Below are positions 10,001 through 18,815 of a stretch of 64,000 nucleotides of DNA, piece after piece (position 1 is the first letter of the stretch; every line of letters begins with the position of its first letter). The DNA is from Snodgrassella alvi. Lineage in GTDB: Bacteria > Pseudomonadota > Gammaproteobacteria > Burkholderiales > Neisseriaceae. The notes under the pieces were generated by a model that worked only from the letters and a program-made list of their open reading frames with translations, searched no databases and was not told where the DNA came from. Location: positions 1 through 64,000 of the forward strand of contig NZ_MEIR01000060.1 of NCBI RefSeq assembly GCF_002777825.1, in the 5' to 3' direction. Position numbers and translations under genes: made by a program.

Positions 10001-10900
10001 TAAACCATCATTGAAAGTAAACTGATTGACATTATTCAGTACTTCTTTATGAACGGAATTACCGGAAGCATCTTCAATTTCAATTTCCCAAGTACTGATT
10101 TCATCAATGTTCTGCCACAACCAGGCTGGTGGCTGATTGCTATAACGAGCAACAGGTTTTGGTGCAGGTGGCGTTAAGCCCGCAATATCAATGAAATCGT
10201 ATTCGGCATTTTCATCTTTACTGTAATCGGTTAAATCACTATTAGGCGTAAATAAAATTGCCTGTTCTGGTTTGATCGTATCAGCCTTATTGCAGCCTAT
10301 CTGCACATTGCTTGGCCGCATCCCCTGTATCCCAATAGTGGCTTCTTTTCCTTTGCTGCGATCATCATTTAATGAGCGATATTGATATTTAATCTGGTTT
10401 GAGCCTTCATACAGAATAGCCTGAAATGTGCCCATAGGCAGATTGGAGCCATAAAAGTACTGATTTGTCCATTGAACAATCAATTGTCTGTTTGGTGCCT
10501 CCCCCTGAGTTTCGTACTTAATGGTTCCAGTAGTCTGCCGAGCTGCATTCGTTCTTAAATCATCCCAGAATACATATAGCGTATTATTTATTGCTGGCAG
10601 GCAGGTATTGTTATAGCTGGTTGTTGGTCTTTCAAATTGCAATAATCCATTAGTACTGACATAAAATTTATTATAATTTTTGCCGTAATAATTAAAATCA
10701 AAGCCTATCGGTAATGCGCCACTCACCTTATCGTCACCTTTCAGACGAGTGTCCGTAGCTGCATAGCTTGATGCATAGGCAATGGTACATAACGCACAGA
10801 AAATCATTACATATGGTTTTTTCTGCTTATTTGTATGCTTTTGCTGTTTTTTCGAGTTTAAACCGGGAAACCGGTTTTTCCAGTATTGATAAATATTCAT
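7100..10900 (-). CDS. Large secreted Ig-like/FN3/CARDB-type repeat protein, partner of the RHS toxin
   Basis: A 1266-residue predicted secreted protein. ATG 10900 is chosen over the longer frame because GAGGGG lies upstream and it begins an N-region plus hydrophobic segment (YVMIFCALCTIAYASSYA) with cleavage near 47. Residues ~55-200 resemble a nidogen-like/beta-sandwich segment (GFDFNYYGKNYNKFYVSTNG, ..VFWDDLR). Then come fibronectin III-like (~250-330), several Ig-like units (for example DELGIEKVELLVDDKRF) and CARDB-like repeats (NKGLAKAENVQIELVDK; NYGLVQADNVVLNLP). The C-terminus is Gly/Ser-rich. It lies 45 bp upstream of the RHS gene and 38 bp downstream of the rhodanese-like gene, so all are probably co-transcribed. 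I infer a surface scaffold, adhesin or presentation role. No catalytic motif is visible. Confidence 0.8.
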   Translation of the reverse strand: MNIYQYWKNRFPGLNSKKQQKHTNKQKKPYVMIFCALCTIAYASSYAATDTRLKGDDKVSGALPIGFDFNYYGKNYNKFYVSTNGLLQFERPTTSYNNTCLPAINNTLYVFWDDLRTNAARQTTGTIKYETQGEAPNRQLIVQWTNQYFYGSNLPMGTFQAILYEGSNQIKYQYRSLNDDRSKGKEATIGIQGMRPSNVQIGCNKADTIKPEQAILFTPNSDLTDYSKDENAEYDFIDIAGLTPPAPKPVARYSNQPPAWLWQNIDEISTWEIEIEDASGNSVHKEVLNNVNQFTFNDGLQNGKSYRARVRGSINNGGTWEIWSSRSSVTTIDTTKPVVELNKFNRVNENAVRIGYTSSDNLSGIASVHLQIANNPDFNQPLVDKDINVQANSVQIDNMPSTGALYARLNAVDKAGNSSGYTQAAAIVLTPPVLISPVTQTKVKTAQLKVQGTAESGGKVQLYLNNQPVGQPVAVDIQGYFNQDIQLSKEGSYRLHAIGQNNYGRSEPSAPVTFDFALPIPTGIITTPADNQTLAAPVDIQVDAADELGIEKVELLVDDKRFATLTERPYQAHWPLTIQDNGNHKLTAKVTNTSGKTITSTRTVKVKIEPPAPPPTPYTGKITAISPAVSYGPQPVTITGQALYRADNTAAASVPLKLVLNVKGFERKIAVATDETGHFSYTFTPQESDSGTYQVGIIHPDEKTVSHQGSFAINRIAFNLQGYQLKAPRTITTPIQINATASTGAKKLRWVLAPENQPDGVLPQGINIQTEAVDIAPGQSRTTTIKFTADNNAAEKGSLYLVAFAEDSGDLVRGKLQINYQLGQPMPNLYASPSYIQTGLQQNTSTTANVSVGNKGLAKAENVQIELVDKQGNPAPSWVFIASDKNIDAIAVDEKVPVQIVAQPDNSIADGIYNFIIRVSTGGKLSGTIPVSISVTQSGQGIAQFDVADIYTATLDAQGQPIKGVKGATIKLQNDEVLTEQYTLNTDKDGIASLSKLPAGIYRYRVSAPNHMDASGRIVIQPDTTTNQHVFLEYQTINVEFGVTETTIKDVYDINVNASFNTQVPAPVILLEPLSINLGGMQVGEEKTGQITVSNYGLVQADNVVLNLPKTDSRFKYEFFGEVPSVLKPKEKVVISYKVTALDPKQPASAPTSTQTNLLRSDLADDDKDDCVPYEASFIEMHVSICPNGDISKSSISGHFYRYTGKKCSTKNTGWGWTSGGSLGDGGSSNSFGGGIGIGSPVAMPITPGCIPDAPCSSGGAGSGSN

Positions 10901-10938
10901 TGTGTGCCCCTCATTGGTCTGAAAACTCCTTAAATAAG

Positions 10939-11799
10939 TTATATGGTTAACCGGCAAGGTCTGGATAGGCTCTGTCCGGCATATTTGATTAATTTTGTTT
11001 GTTGTTGTACATAGTGCTGATAAGCAGTTATTCCCCCTCGCAACCAAATAATATTGGCTGAATCGGCAAAACTGATTTGCTGTTGCAACCTTTTTAAAGT
11101 CTGCTCATCCGGGCTAACCAGTACATAGCGAATAAAATCACCACCACTATTAGCGTTATTGCGGATAAACTGCTTCAGCGCTGATGCTGTGATTTGTGTC
11201 AGTGCAAATTGTTTAACCGGCTGTTCAGGTAATGTGGCTAATTGTTCAGCATTCAGGCCTAGCGTAATAATCTGCCAGTGAATGGTTTTACCTCCGGATA
11301 AAAATTCTTCCGCAGAAATTTCCTGCTGGCGTAAATGTATAGGCTGGTGTAATTTTTGCCATGCGTAAATCCCCCCGATCAAAGCAAAAATATGCTTAAA
11401 GCCTTTTGTTCTTAAATGCTTAATAGTCTGATTAATTGGTAGCTGATCAAACCCGCTTCCAACCAGAATAACGGGTTTATCAAACAGAAATTGGGCACCA
11501 GACAACTGATGAAGCGGAATAGCCAGCATATCCAGTCCGGGTTCTTTGTCCTTAATGCCAGACCTTACATCCACCCAGACAGCATGCTGCAACTGTTGCT
11601 GGCTCAACTGCTGTATGGTTAGCCAGTTTTTTTTATCCAGCGGCTGTTTATTGCGGTTATCAGGCCAGCTTATAGCTACAGGCAATATTGTTGGATCAGG
11701 CTCATTATTCTGGCAGGCAGTAAAATCCTGTGCGAATACCTGGGCACTAATAAAAAATAATAACCCTAAAAATACAATAATTTGCTTTAATTTCAGCAT
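10939..11799 (-). CDS. Periplasmic tandem rhodanese-fold protein lacking catalytic cysteines
   Basis: A 286-residue protein with a signal peptide (residues 1-23, cleavage VFA|QDF). It has two rhodanese-like units. Unit 1 (~60-165) has WVDVRSG and ends LIGGIYAWQKL. Unit 2 (~195-270) has the weaker pattern YVLVSPDEQTLKR...IIWLRGGITAYQ. In a catalytic rhodanese the loop after the central strand begins with Cys. Here the equivalent positions read LVGSGFDQ and LVSPDEQ, so sulfurtransferase activity is unlikely. It is the first gene of the operon leading into the Ig-like protein and the RHS toxin. A structural or assembly role is inferred from that position only. Confidence 0.75.
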   Translation of the reverse strand: MLKLKQIIVFLGLLFFISAQVFAQDFTACQNNEPDPTILPVAISWPDNRNKQPLDKKNWLTIQQLSQQQLQHAVWVDVRSGIKDKEPGLDMLAIPLHQLSGAQFLFDKPVILVGSGFDQLPINQTIKHLRTKGFKHIFALIGGIYAWQKLHQPIHLRQQEISAEEFLSGGKTIHWQIITLGLNAEQLATLPEQPVKQFALTQITASALKQFIRNNANSGGDFIRYVLVSPDEQTLKRLQQQISFADSANIIWLRGGITAYQHYVQQQTKLIKYAGQSLSRPCRLTI

Positions 11800-11824
11800 A
11801 ACTATATCTTTTTATTATTGATTA

Positions 11825-12950
11825 ATAATTACTAATTAACATCCAGCAAGTACACAGAGACTTTATATACATAAAGACATGAAAATATATGTATTGTATT
11901 TTGGTGTCTTATATATTCTTTATACATACCAGATATTAATTACATTGTAATCATCCTGATTAACTGCATGCCAATATCTTGCTTAAAATGGAATTGTTAC
12001 CACCTTGGACATAGTAAACAGTTTGATTATTCTTCTTCATCTTTGCTGGCACGGATGCATTTGTTGTGCTAAAACCGTGCATAATCGTTACTTTGTTGCC
12101 AGTCCTCGAATACTCTGTTAACAGAAAACTAGCCTGATATCTCTATCAAAATTAAGCCAGATAATTATGTATCAAACATAATCTCTTTATTGACCATATT
12201 ATCTAAACAGATCCAGCATGATAAGATTCACACTAACTTTATGCTAAATACATAAATTTATCAGTTAGCATTGGCTTAAATAAAACAATAAATTTTCAGT
12301 TTTTTAAAATACCAGTTGATTACGAGATTAGCTTTATTTCACTGTATTCAAAATTTAAATAGTAATTAAATTGTCAGAATTTTCATTCTATAGCCTTAAT
12401 AAATAAAGTATTTACATAGCTTGTATAGGTAGATAGGCGAGTTTGGTTTTATTTCATTATCCACATCAATCCATTCTGCTTATCATTGCAGTGTAATGAG
12501 TCTGTAATTTTGAATAATGTAATTAAACGCTTCTACCAGCCACCAGCACAACCAACACTTATCTAACAAATGTTGTACCGAAAAATTAAATTTAGTCGAA
12601 TTCAGCATCAGAATATCTTAGAGCTTTGTATTTTGCGCTCAATCTTCTTTGTATTTCTGAATCCAGAATGGATAAAGCTGTAGCCAAGCAATATATTGCT
12701 ACAGCACCAATATCATTTTTACTAAATAGCAGTAATTTAATCTAAGTTGTTTGCGAATATTATCATACCTTATTCTTTATAAGCAAATTATTTGCACTAA
12801 CCTATTTTATAAAATTAAAACCCTGCAACCATTCAAATTCACCGTGCTCATTACATAAAAAAACGTACATTGCAGTACGCTTTGTTTTGGATTTTGAACG
12901 ATTAAAAAGGTTAGTAGCACGTTTAGACAATAAGTTTATTGGCCATTTTT
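11825..12950. other. AT-rich stretch without recognisable genes
   Basis: About 1.1 kb upstream of the RHS operon with many stops in all frames. It contains short hairpins only (for example ACGTACATTGCAGTACGC near 12865). I see no RNA gene, repeat array or coding remnant. The promoter of the RHS operon should lie in the 11800-11950 part, but no convincing -35/-10 pair stands out. Confidence 0.6.
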
Positions 12951-12954
12951 TACT

Positions 12955-13268
12955 TATTGCCCTACTGATACGGGAAATACAAGCGAATTATTGCTTTTAT
13001 CTACATCAGCGAGCTGGCTCTGTATCTGAGCAATAAAATCACCCTCAGCACTAACATCAATTACCTTTGTTGTTAAGAATAAATGCGCCGTATCTGTTAG
13101 CAATACACAATCCCATTGTATGCTTTTAATATTTAGGGAAATATCTCTGCTTAATTGATTGAAAAAACTGGTCAGGTTTTTGCGTTGTAAATAGATTATC
13201 TTCCGTATGCATATTACCTGCTGGCATAATATGCTTAATATTACTGGCTACAGCATTAACCTGTGCAG
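12955..13268 (-). pseudogene. Decayed remnant of a DUF11/SdrD-B-type secreted protein (relative of 14941-17358)
   Basis: The first ~120 bases align with 14945-15065 (shared GCGAGCTGGCTCTG, AATTACCTTT and AAAATCACCC blocks), the C-terminal DUF11 repeat of the intact neighbour. The rest aligns with 15600-15770 (CAATCCCATTGTA, TGCATATTA, ACAGCATTA), so the central repeat has been deleted. Many stops and shifts prevent translation. The orientation is the same as that of the intact gene. Confidence 0.75.
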
Positions 13269-13316
13269 ATAAAAAGCCTTATATGTTTTAGTATATAGTA
13301 CCAAGTCAGAAAGTAA

Positions 13317-13343
13317 GGCCACGGAAATTTATTTCCGTAGCCT
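13317..13343 (-). terminator. Terminator downstream of the L,D-transpeptidase gene
   Basis: Near-perfect hairpin GGCCACGGAAA / TTTCCGTAGCC with a 4-nt loop, about 27 bp beyond the stop of the gene at 13370. It is followed on the minus strand by a moderately T-rich stretch. Confidence 0.7.
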
Positions 13344-13369
13344 GTTTTAACTCTCTACTTCTGTTTGTA

Positions 13370-14239
13370 TTACCTGACAATATAATGCTGATTATGCACA
13401 CTGATATCGGGAATCCGCCGCTGTGACTGAAAAATATCATAAGCAGGTTTCAACTCCTGCCAAAAAGCATAGTGTGTAGAGCCTTGATATTTTTTCATAT
13501 TGGCCGTATTCATTTTAAACGGAAAAATATGTATTGGAACTTCTGTCTGACCACTATTTAATGCCTTACTGACCAATGCATAGATTTCTTCTATACCATT
13601 ATCTGTCATGGCATAACAGCCAATGGAAACACATTTGCCATGAATCATGATATAACTGCCTGTATAACCCTTTGACCTGTCGTAGGCATTCGGGTAGCCA
13701 ATATTAAACGCCAAATGATAATTGCTGTTTGGATTGAGCAGATTCTTCCGCGTAGCATAAAATCCTTCCGGACTTTTGCCATCTCCTTCTGCCTTTTTAG
13801 GCCCTAAGCCACCAGAGAAGGTACATATTTTCCAGATTTTAGATAACTGGTACTGCTGATTTTTATGTTTATACCATATTTCCAGTATACCTTCCTGCTT
13901 GAATAGTCTCAAATAAACTTTATCCCCGGGAGCAGGAAAATTAGTGCTGGCAGCTTGTACCTGATTCATTACAGGATGGGTATCGTGAAAGCTATTTGAT
14001 ATATTATTAATAGCAGATATTATGTCAATATACGCTGGCTGATTTTTCAATACAAAGAAAATGCCTACAATTAAAGTAAGCAGACAACAAATAATATTGC
14101 AAATGAAAACTTTTTTATATCTTGATTTAATACCAGTATTTTTATTTCTAAATAAATTAGGAGCCAGTAACCCAATAAAAGTAGCAAGCAAAAATATCAG
14201 ACTGGATAAGCAAAGCAAATTTCCAATTAGTTTCGACAT
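13370..14239 (-). CDS. Membrane-anchored L,D-transpeptidase family protein (YkuD domain, YafK-like)
   Basis: A 289-residue protein with two N-terminal hydrophobic segments (about 7-30 and 46-68). A periplasmic YkuD-type domain follows at about 120-250. The catalytic signature is clear: GDGKSPEGFYATRKN, then YIMIHGKCVSIGCYAMTD, with the Cys nucleophile and its partner His. This variant resembles YafK/DpaA-type enzymes, which cut or form peptidoglycan links to meso-diaminopimelate or lipoproteins. Whether this one is a transpeptidase or a hydrolase cannot be told from sequence. It stands alone, with its own terminator at 13317-13343. Confidence 0.88.
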   Translation of the reverse strand: MSKLIGNLLCLSSLIFLLATFIGLLAPNLFRNKNTGIKSRYKKVFICNIICCLLTLIVGIFFVLKNQPAYIDIISAINNISNSFHDTHPVMNQVQAASTNFPAPGDKVYLRLFKQEGILEIWYKHKNQQYQLSKIWKICTFSGGLGPKKAEGDGKSPEGFYATRKNLLNPNSNYHLAFNIGYPNAYDRSKGYTGSYIMIHGKCVSIGCYAMTDNGIEEIYALVSKALNSGQTEVPIHIFPFKMNTANMKKYQGSTHYAFWQELKPAYDIFQSQRRIPDISVHNQHYIVR

Positions 14240-14716
14240 ATCTTTTCTTCTCTCGCCTTCTATACAAGGTTAATTGTAATCACGGCTAATCATTTTCGAT
14301 TAGGAAGCCTATCAATTAATATGACAATATTACATATTTACTTTAAAAGTAAATAAATATTAATTTTTAATATTACTATAGTATGTAAGCTTAAATCAAT
14401 TTAATTAGGATTTAAATTTGTGAATCTGGTTTTGGCCATTTCTCCATTAATTCATATAACATTTCTAGGTTGTTCAAATAATCAGTTAGCTAAAAGCAAT
14501 AAGAAAGTTTGAATGATAGAGATATATTATTAGTTGAACAGGCATAACTGATGTAATGGTTTCCTGATTATTTTCTTTATGCAATACCGTATTGTTGATG
14601 AATTTTTGCAATTTAATCAGGTATCAGGTGTTTGCCATTTGAATGAACAATTTAGTCCGGATGGTCATTACTGCGCAAGATAAGGTACTTTTGTATAAAT
14701 ACATCCAATTAAATAA

Positions 14717-14747
14717 TAAACTGGCTGCTTTTTGAGCAGCCAGTTTA
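14717..14747. repeat. Perfect 12-bp inverted repeat (terminator-like hairpin)
   Basis: TAAACTGGCTGC and GCAGCCAGTTTA are perfect complements around a 7-nt loop (TTTTTGA), followed by TTTTG. It lies at the edge of a pseudogene segment whose homologue in the intact gene (about 16283-16310) has no such symmetry, so the hairpin evolved after decay or by gene conversion. It may act as a terminator on the plus strand. Confidence 0.7.
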
Positions 14748-14915
14748 TTTTGCTTGGTTACTTCTGTATCCACACCACTGAATTCATATACATGTACCAC
14801 ATCTCCATCAAGTACCGCAAAATCGGTGACTTTATCACTGCTTTTACTTCATGGATTAAAAGGCCTGTATTTGTGGCTTTCACAGTCTAGTAACCAATTC
14901 ACTAATAGCCTGCTT
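14737..14915 (-). pseudogene. Second decayed fragment related to the DUF11/SdrD-B protein
   Basis: The segment aligns with 16300-16460 of the intact gene. Shared blocks are GGTTACTTCTGTATCCACACCACTG at the start, then CATCAAGT, and TCATGGATTAAA later. Small deletions and stops break the frame. It sits directly downstream of the intact gene in the same orientation, implying a former tandem paralogue. The region 14240-14716 upstream of it holds nothing else I can recognise. Confidence 0.7.
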
Positions 14916-14940
14916 AGCCGATGGCTTAATTGGCTATTTT

Positions 14941-17358
14941 TCACATCTCGTGTACTGACACAGGAAGTGTAACCGAATTATTACTTGTATCCGGATCGGC
15001 GAGCTGGCTCTGCACCCGGGCAGTAAAATCACCCTTACCATCGGTTCCAGTTACCTTTACTGTTAGCAATACAATAGCCGCTTCACCTAATGGCAGCTTA
15101 TTAACCCGCTTCTCTGCCTTATTGTAATTGCCCATCAATACTTTCTGGCTGGTTATTTGCAGATTAGAACCTAAAACAGGTTGCAGATAAATATTGTGTG
15201 CATCCATTGGCCCCTTATTGCTGATGGTTACTAACACTTGCACACTATCATCAGGTAGTGTAGGTATCCGCCGCAGTTTTTCAACCTCCAGCGCAATATC
15301 GGCCACACCAGGTTGTACAGCAACGCTAACCTGATTATTATTTAAATCAGCATCTTCAGTCTCACTATCTACGCGTGCAGTGAACTGGCCAACTTTTTCG
15401 GTGTCCTTTATTCTTACTGTTAGCAATAGTTTCGTATTTTCACCAGCTGCAAGCTTATCAATCCGCTCATCCTGAGTATTGTAATTTCCCGCTACAACTT
15501 TCTGGCCGATAATTTCAAGATTATCAGATAAATTGGTCTGCATATAAATATTACGTGCGCTTGCTGTGCCCTGATTCGCGATAGTCAGTAATAATTGCGT
15601 TGTATCCTGCGCTAATACAGAATCCCATTGTACGAGTTCAATATTCAGTGATACATCTGCTTTACCAGGTACAGAAGGCTGATCAGCTTTTTGCTTAGCA
15701 AACAGATTATTTTCTGCATGCATATTATCTGTTAGCACAATATGCTCAATCTTGCCTGCTACAGCATTACCTCCGGCACTGCCCGCAATAGCTGGCCCGT
15801 CAATCATACCCGCTACATCAGTAACCCATATGGAATAGTCGCCAGCCAGTAACTTATCGAAAATAAACTTACCTGAATCATCAGTATACGCAACCTGTTC
15901 AACCCTGCTGCCAGCGTTATCCTGACCAGACAAGACAACTTTGACATGATTCAGCCCGGGTTCTCCATTATTCAGCAGGCCATCTGCATCCAGATCATTG
16001 TACACCTTACCAGCAATCATGCCCTTAGCCTGAACACTTCCATGCTTAAATAAATTATATTTTCCGGTTGAATCATAATCAAACACATTCACATAATAAG
16101 ACCAAGACAAATCTTTATTACGTGATTTAGATAACCAGACATTATCATTTAATAAACGTTTGCCATCCGAACGCACAACATCATGTGGCTGCTTGCTACC
16201 CTTAAAAGGATCAGCTACTTTGGTATAGACAAACCCACTGGTGGCCGGGAAAGTTAGCTGATAGCCATCACTGGCTGTTTTTAAAGCAGCCTGATTACTT
16301 TGCTCGGTTACTTCTGTATCCACACCACTGGATTGGTACAGGCGCACCACATCACCATCAAGTGCCAGAAAATCGGGAATATTATCACTATCAGGCGAAT
16401 CAACTTTCACATCATGGATTAAAGTGTGTGTATTCGTGGCCTTTAACAGACTGGTAACTGCACCACCCAAAGTATCAGCGTGAGTGAATGTAGCATTGAA
16501 ATCAGTAAACGTACCCGACAGACTGGCACTCATATTCCAGCGGCCAACAGTAGCCGTACCCGCATCTATATCACCAAAATTCAGCAACAAACTCTTGCCA
16601 GCGGGCTGATTTCCGATATAACTACCTAGAATGCTGAAATCAACCAGTAAATTCTTTTTGTTTTCGACAATTTTAGGCTGGGCTGATTCAATCATGGTTT
16701 TATAGGAAATACCTTTACCGTCATTTTTGATGCGTACGCCCAAAGTAAATGGCACAGGCGGCTCTTCCTCTGCAGTAAAAGGATCATCCCCGTAAACCTC
16801 ACCCGGCAAGAAATAATCCAGTGTCAGCAATGGCTGCGGTTTTACCACCACGTAATCAGGCACAACATCAACCGTGGTTTCCTGACCATTGAGCTCATAG
16901 GTAAGTCTGGCACCAATGTTGTAAAGCGTGTCTTTATCTTTAGCAGCTCCATATGCCGGTATAATCAGCCAGTGAATATCCGCGTTGGATTTTGCAGTTA
17001 TCTGCCCTGTTCCGCTGATATCATTAACCCCGGAGAGGGAATTAATACGATAGAAAAACTTGGCTTTACTATCCTCAGTGTTCTGAGTTACCTCAACCGG
17101 CTGATTATCCTTATCAGTAAAAATCAGCTCAACCCGGATATTTTTCAGCCTGTCGTCCAGACCATTCTTAATTAACATTCGTGCATCAAAAGCCTGTCGC
17201 TCAAAAGACAGTTTCTGCTCAATCACGATTTTAACTTCCGCACACTCTACATCTTGCGCAAATACTGATCTGGCTGGCATTATGCTACAGAAAAAAAATG
17301 CCAGAAGAGTCAGCATATGGCAAAATTCTTTGCAATATTTGAATAGGGTACCCTTCAT
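14941..17358 (-). CDS. Secreted protein with SdrD B-like and tandem DUF11/CARDB-like repeats
   Basis: An 805-residue protein. The signal peptide ends near 34 (SVFA|Q). The N-terminal ~400 residues form a large unassigned extracellular region. Residues ~446-520 match an SdrD/Cna B-like domain (GKVYNDLDADGLLNNGEPGL with calcium-loop-like acidic residues). Residues ~566-690 and ~690-805 are two DUF11/CARDB-like repeats, each with N.G...A.NIY.QP and DLNNNQVSV/DTSNNSVTL endings. AAGG lies about 8 nt upstream of the ATG. No LPxTG motif or translocator is visible. Architecture and neighbourhood resemble the RHS-linked partner protein (7100-10900), so it may belong to a related surface system whose toxin gene was lost. 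The function is unknown. Confidence 0.8.
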   Translation of the reverse strand: MKGTLFKYCKEFCHMLTLLAFFFCSIMPARSVFAQDVECAEVKIVIEQKLSFERQAFDARMLIKNGLDDRLKNIRVELIFTDKDNQPVEVTQNTEDSKAKFFYRINSLSGVNDISGTGQITAKSNADIHWLIIPAYGAAKDKDTLYNIGARLTYELNGQETTVDVVPDYVVVKPQPLLTLDYFLPGEVYGDDPFTAEEEPPVPFTLGVRIKNDGKGISYKTMIESAQPKIVENKKNLLVDFSILGSYIGNQPAGKSLLLNFGDIDAGTATVGRWNMSASLSGTFTDFNATFTHADTLGGAVTSLLKATNTHTLIHDVKVDSPDSDNIPDFLALDGDVVRLYQSSGVDTEVTEQSNQAALKTASDGYQLTFPATSGFVYTKVADPFKGSKQPHDVVRSDGKRLLNDNVWLSKSRNKDLSWSYYVNVFDYDSTGKYNLFKHGSVQAKGMIAGKVYNDLDADGLLNNGEPGLNHVKVVLSGQDNAGSRVEQVAYTDDSGKFIFDKLLAGDYSIWVTDVAGMIDGPAIAGSAGGNAVAGKIEHIVLTDNMHAENNLFAKQKADQPSVPGKADVSLNIELVQWDSVLAQDTTQLLLTIANQGTASARNIYMQTNLSDNLEIIGQKVVAGNYNTQDERIDKLAAGENTKLLLTVRIKDTEKVGQFTARVDSETEDADLNNNQVSVAVQPGVADIALEVEKLRRIPTLPDDSVQVLVTISNKGPMDAHNIYLQPVLGSNLQITSQKVLMGNYNKAEKRVNKLPLGEAAIVLLTVKVTGTDGKGDFTARVQSQLADPDTSNNSVTLPVSVHEM

Positions 17359-17657
17359 TATTTAACCTTTATATATCATTATTCATCTTATCGAATTTAC
17401 AAATAATGCAGCCAATACCTTAATATCATTTGTGCATTTATCTGTTTACGCTCCCTTTAATGTATTATTCGAATCTGGTTTCAATTTATATTTAAATTTC
17501 TTTTATTCTCCATTCCATATATTGTATTGTTTAAATGAAATTCATATATTATTTATATTTTAATTTTCAGCTAAATAATCTCGTACCCATTCATAATGAA
17601 TATTATAATAGCAAAGTTTTCAAATCTGGCCATACTATCATCAAGCGTTAGCAGATT

Positions 17658-17825
17658 CATTTCCAATATGAAAAAGGATATTACAGTTATCATAAACTGC
17701 ATAATAACAGCAGCCAGTTAGCCAAAAATCGTTTACAGGCCAAGATAGCCAGCGCAATTGCAATGCTGCTGGCAAAACAAAATTTACCTGAAAATTTTAT
17801 ATACAAGATTACAACCAAAGCTTAA
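17658..17825 (+). pseudogene. Short 3' coding remnant of unknown identity
   Basis: A 55-codon open segment with protein-like composition and a natural stop (...LAKNRLQAKIASAIAMLL...ITTKA). It is preceded in frame by TAG at 17649 and lacks a start codon and RBS. It looks like the tail of a lost gene in the degraded island. I do not recognise the family. Confidence 0.3.
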
Positions 17826-18815
17826 TTAAGGCGCGTTAGCTGTTTAAATTATGTGCGTTAATGCGGTTAATAAAAATAATACTATCTCATGTTTATGCAG
17901 CGCCAAGAGCAATGTAGTGTTTAATTCACTTTTAATCAGAATAAAAATACATTTTTCAGTTTCAGCTCAGGAACAATACCGGCATATTATTTTTAACCGT
18001 CTATAAGCGCAAAAAAGCTATTTATTCAACCTGAGTTTGCATCAGACTATTTAGCAAGCCTTATATTGATATAAAATATAACAATTTACTTACTTAATTT
18101 TCAGCAATATTCAAGTAGTCGGTAAATGGCCTGCAATCATTTTGCCATAACGATAATTTTATCTATAGATAGAAATAAGCTGCTTATCAACAATCTCTGC
18201 CGCTATTTAGCCATCCAATACAGGAAATAACAACCATATCAATAAATCAGCATCATTATTTAAAGTATAAAACATCGCAGGTTAAACGATTACCGCTAAT
18301 TAAAGCAGCTAGCACTTACCAGATTCCTGCTCAATACTATCTTTATCAATTATGTATATTAAACTCCATTTCCTATTCCTTCCCTTTTTCACTGATACTT
18401 AATCAAAAACAACAATTATTAAAACCGTATATTTGTTTCCAAAGCCAACCTTATACGGAAAAATTAAAATTACTCAATTAAATTTTAAAATATTTTTTTA
18501 ACTATACTCTCTTTTAAGCATGATTTGCAAGTTTTAAGCAAACTAAACTGCTTCAGACAGCGTTAAAATCTTGTGCTGCCAAAGCCTGCAATTATTAGCA
18601 AAAGCACTATTTATATCGCTAAAATAATAATAATTTTCCAGCTTGCGCAGTATATGCATCAATGCTGTTTATTATATAATTATTTAGCATTTATTAATTG
18701 ATAATAACCATCCAAATATTATTGCATGCTTATCAACTCATTTTACCGGTAACCTATCTACAATTGGCATTATCATATTTATCCTGACCACAAAATTGCA
18801 TAAGTCCGAACCAGT
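17826..18815. other. AT-rich stretch without recognisable genes
   Basis: About 1 kb of very AT-rich DNA with dense stops on both strands, between the surface-protein gene and the degraded integrase. I see no repeats, RNA genes or alignable fragments in it. Confidence 0.55.

Noticed and set aside
12860-12885. Small hairpin ACGTACATTGCAGTACGC as a terminator or small RNA end
   Set aside because: Short 5-bp stem, no T run of note and no gene leading into it.
14895-14940. Hairpin AATAGCC...GGCTATTTTT as terminator of the DUF11 gene
   Set aside because: The T run is on the plus strand while the gene is on the minus strand, and the loop is about 20 nt.
18548-18562. TTCAGACAGC as a Neisseria-type DNA uptake sequence
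   Set aside because: A single imperfect match (the canonical reverse is TTCAGACGGC); I saw no repeated dialect of the uptake sequence in the window.
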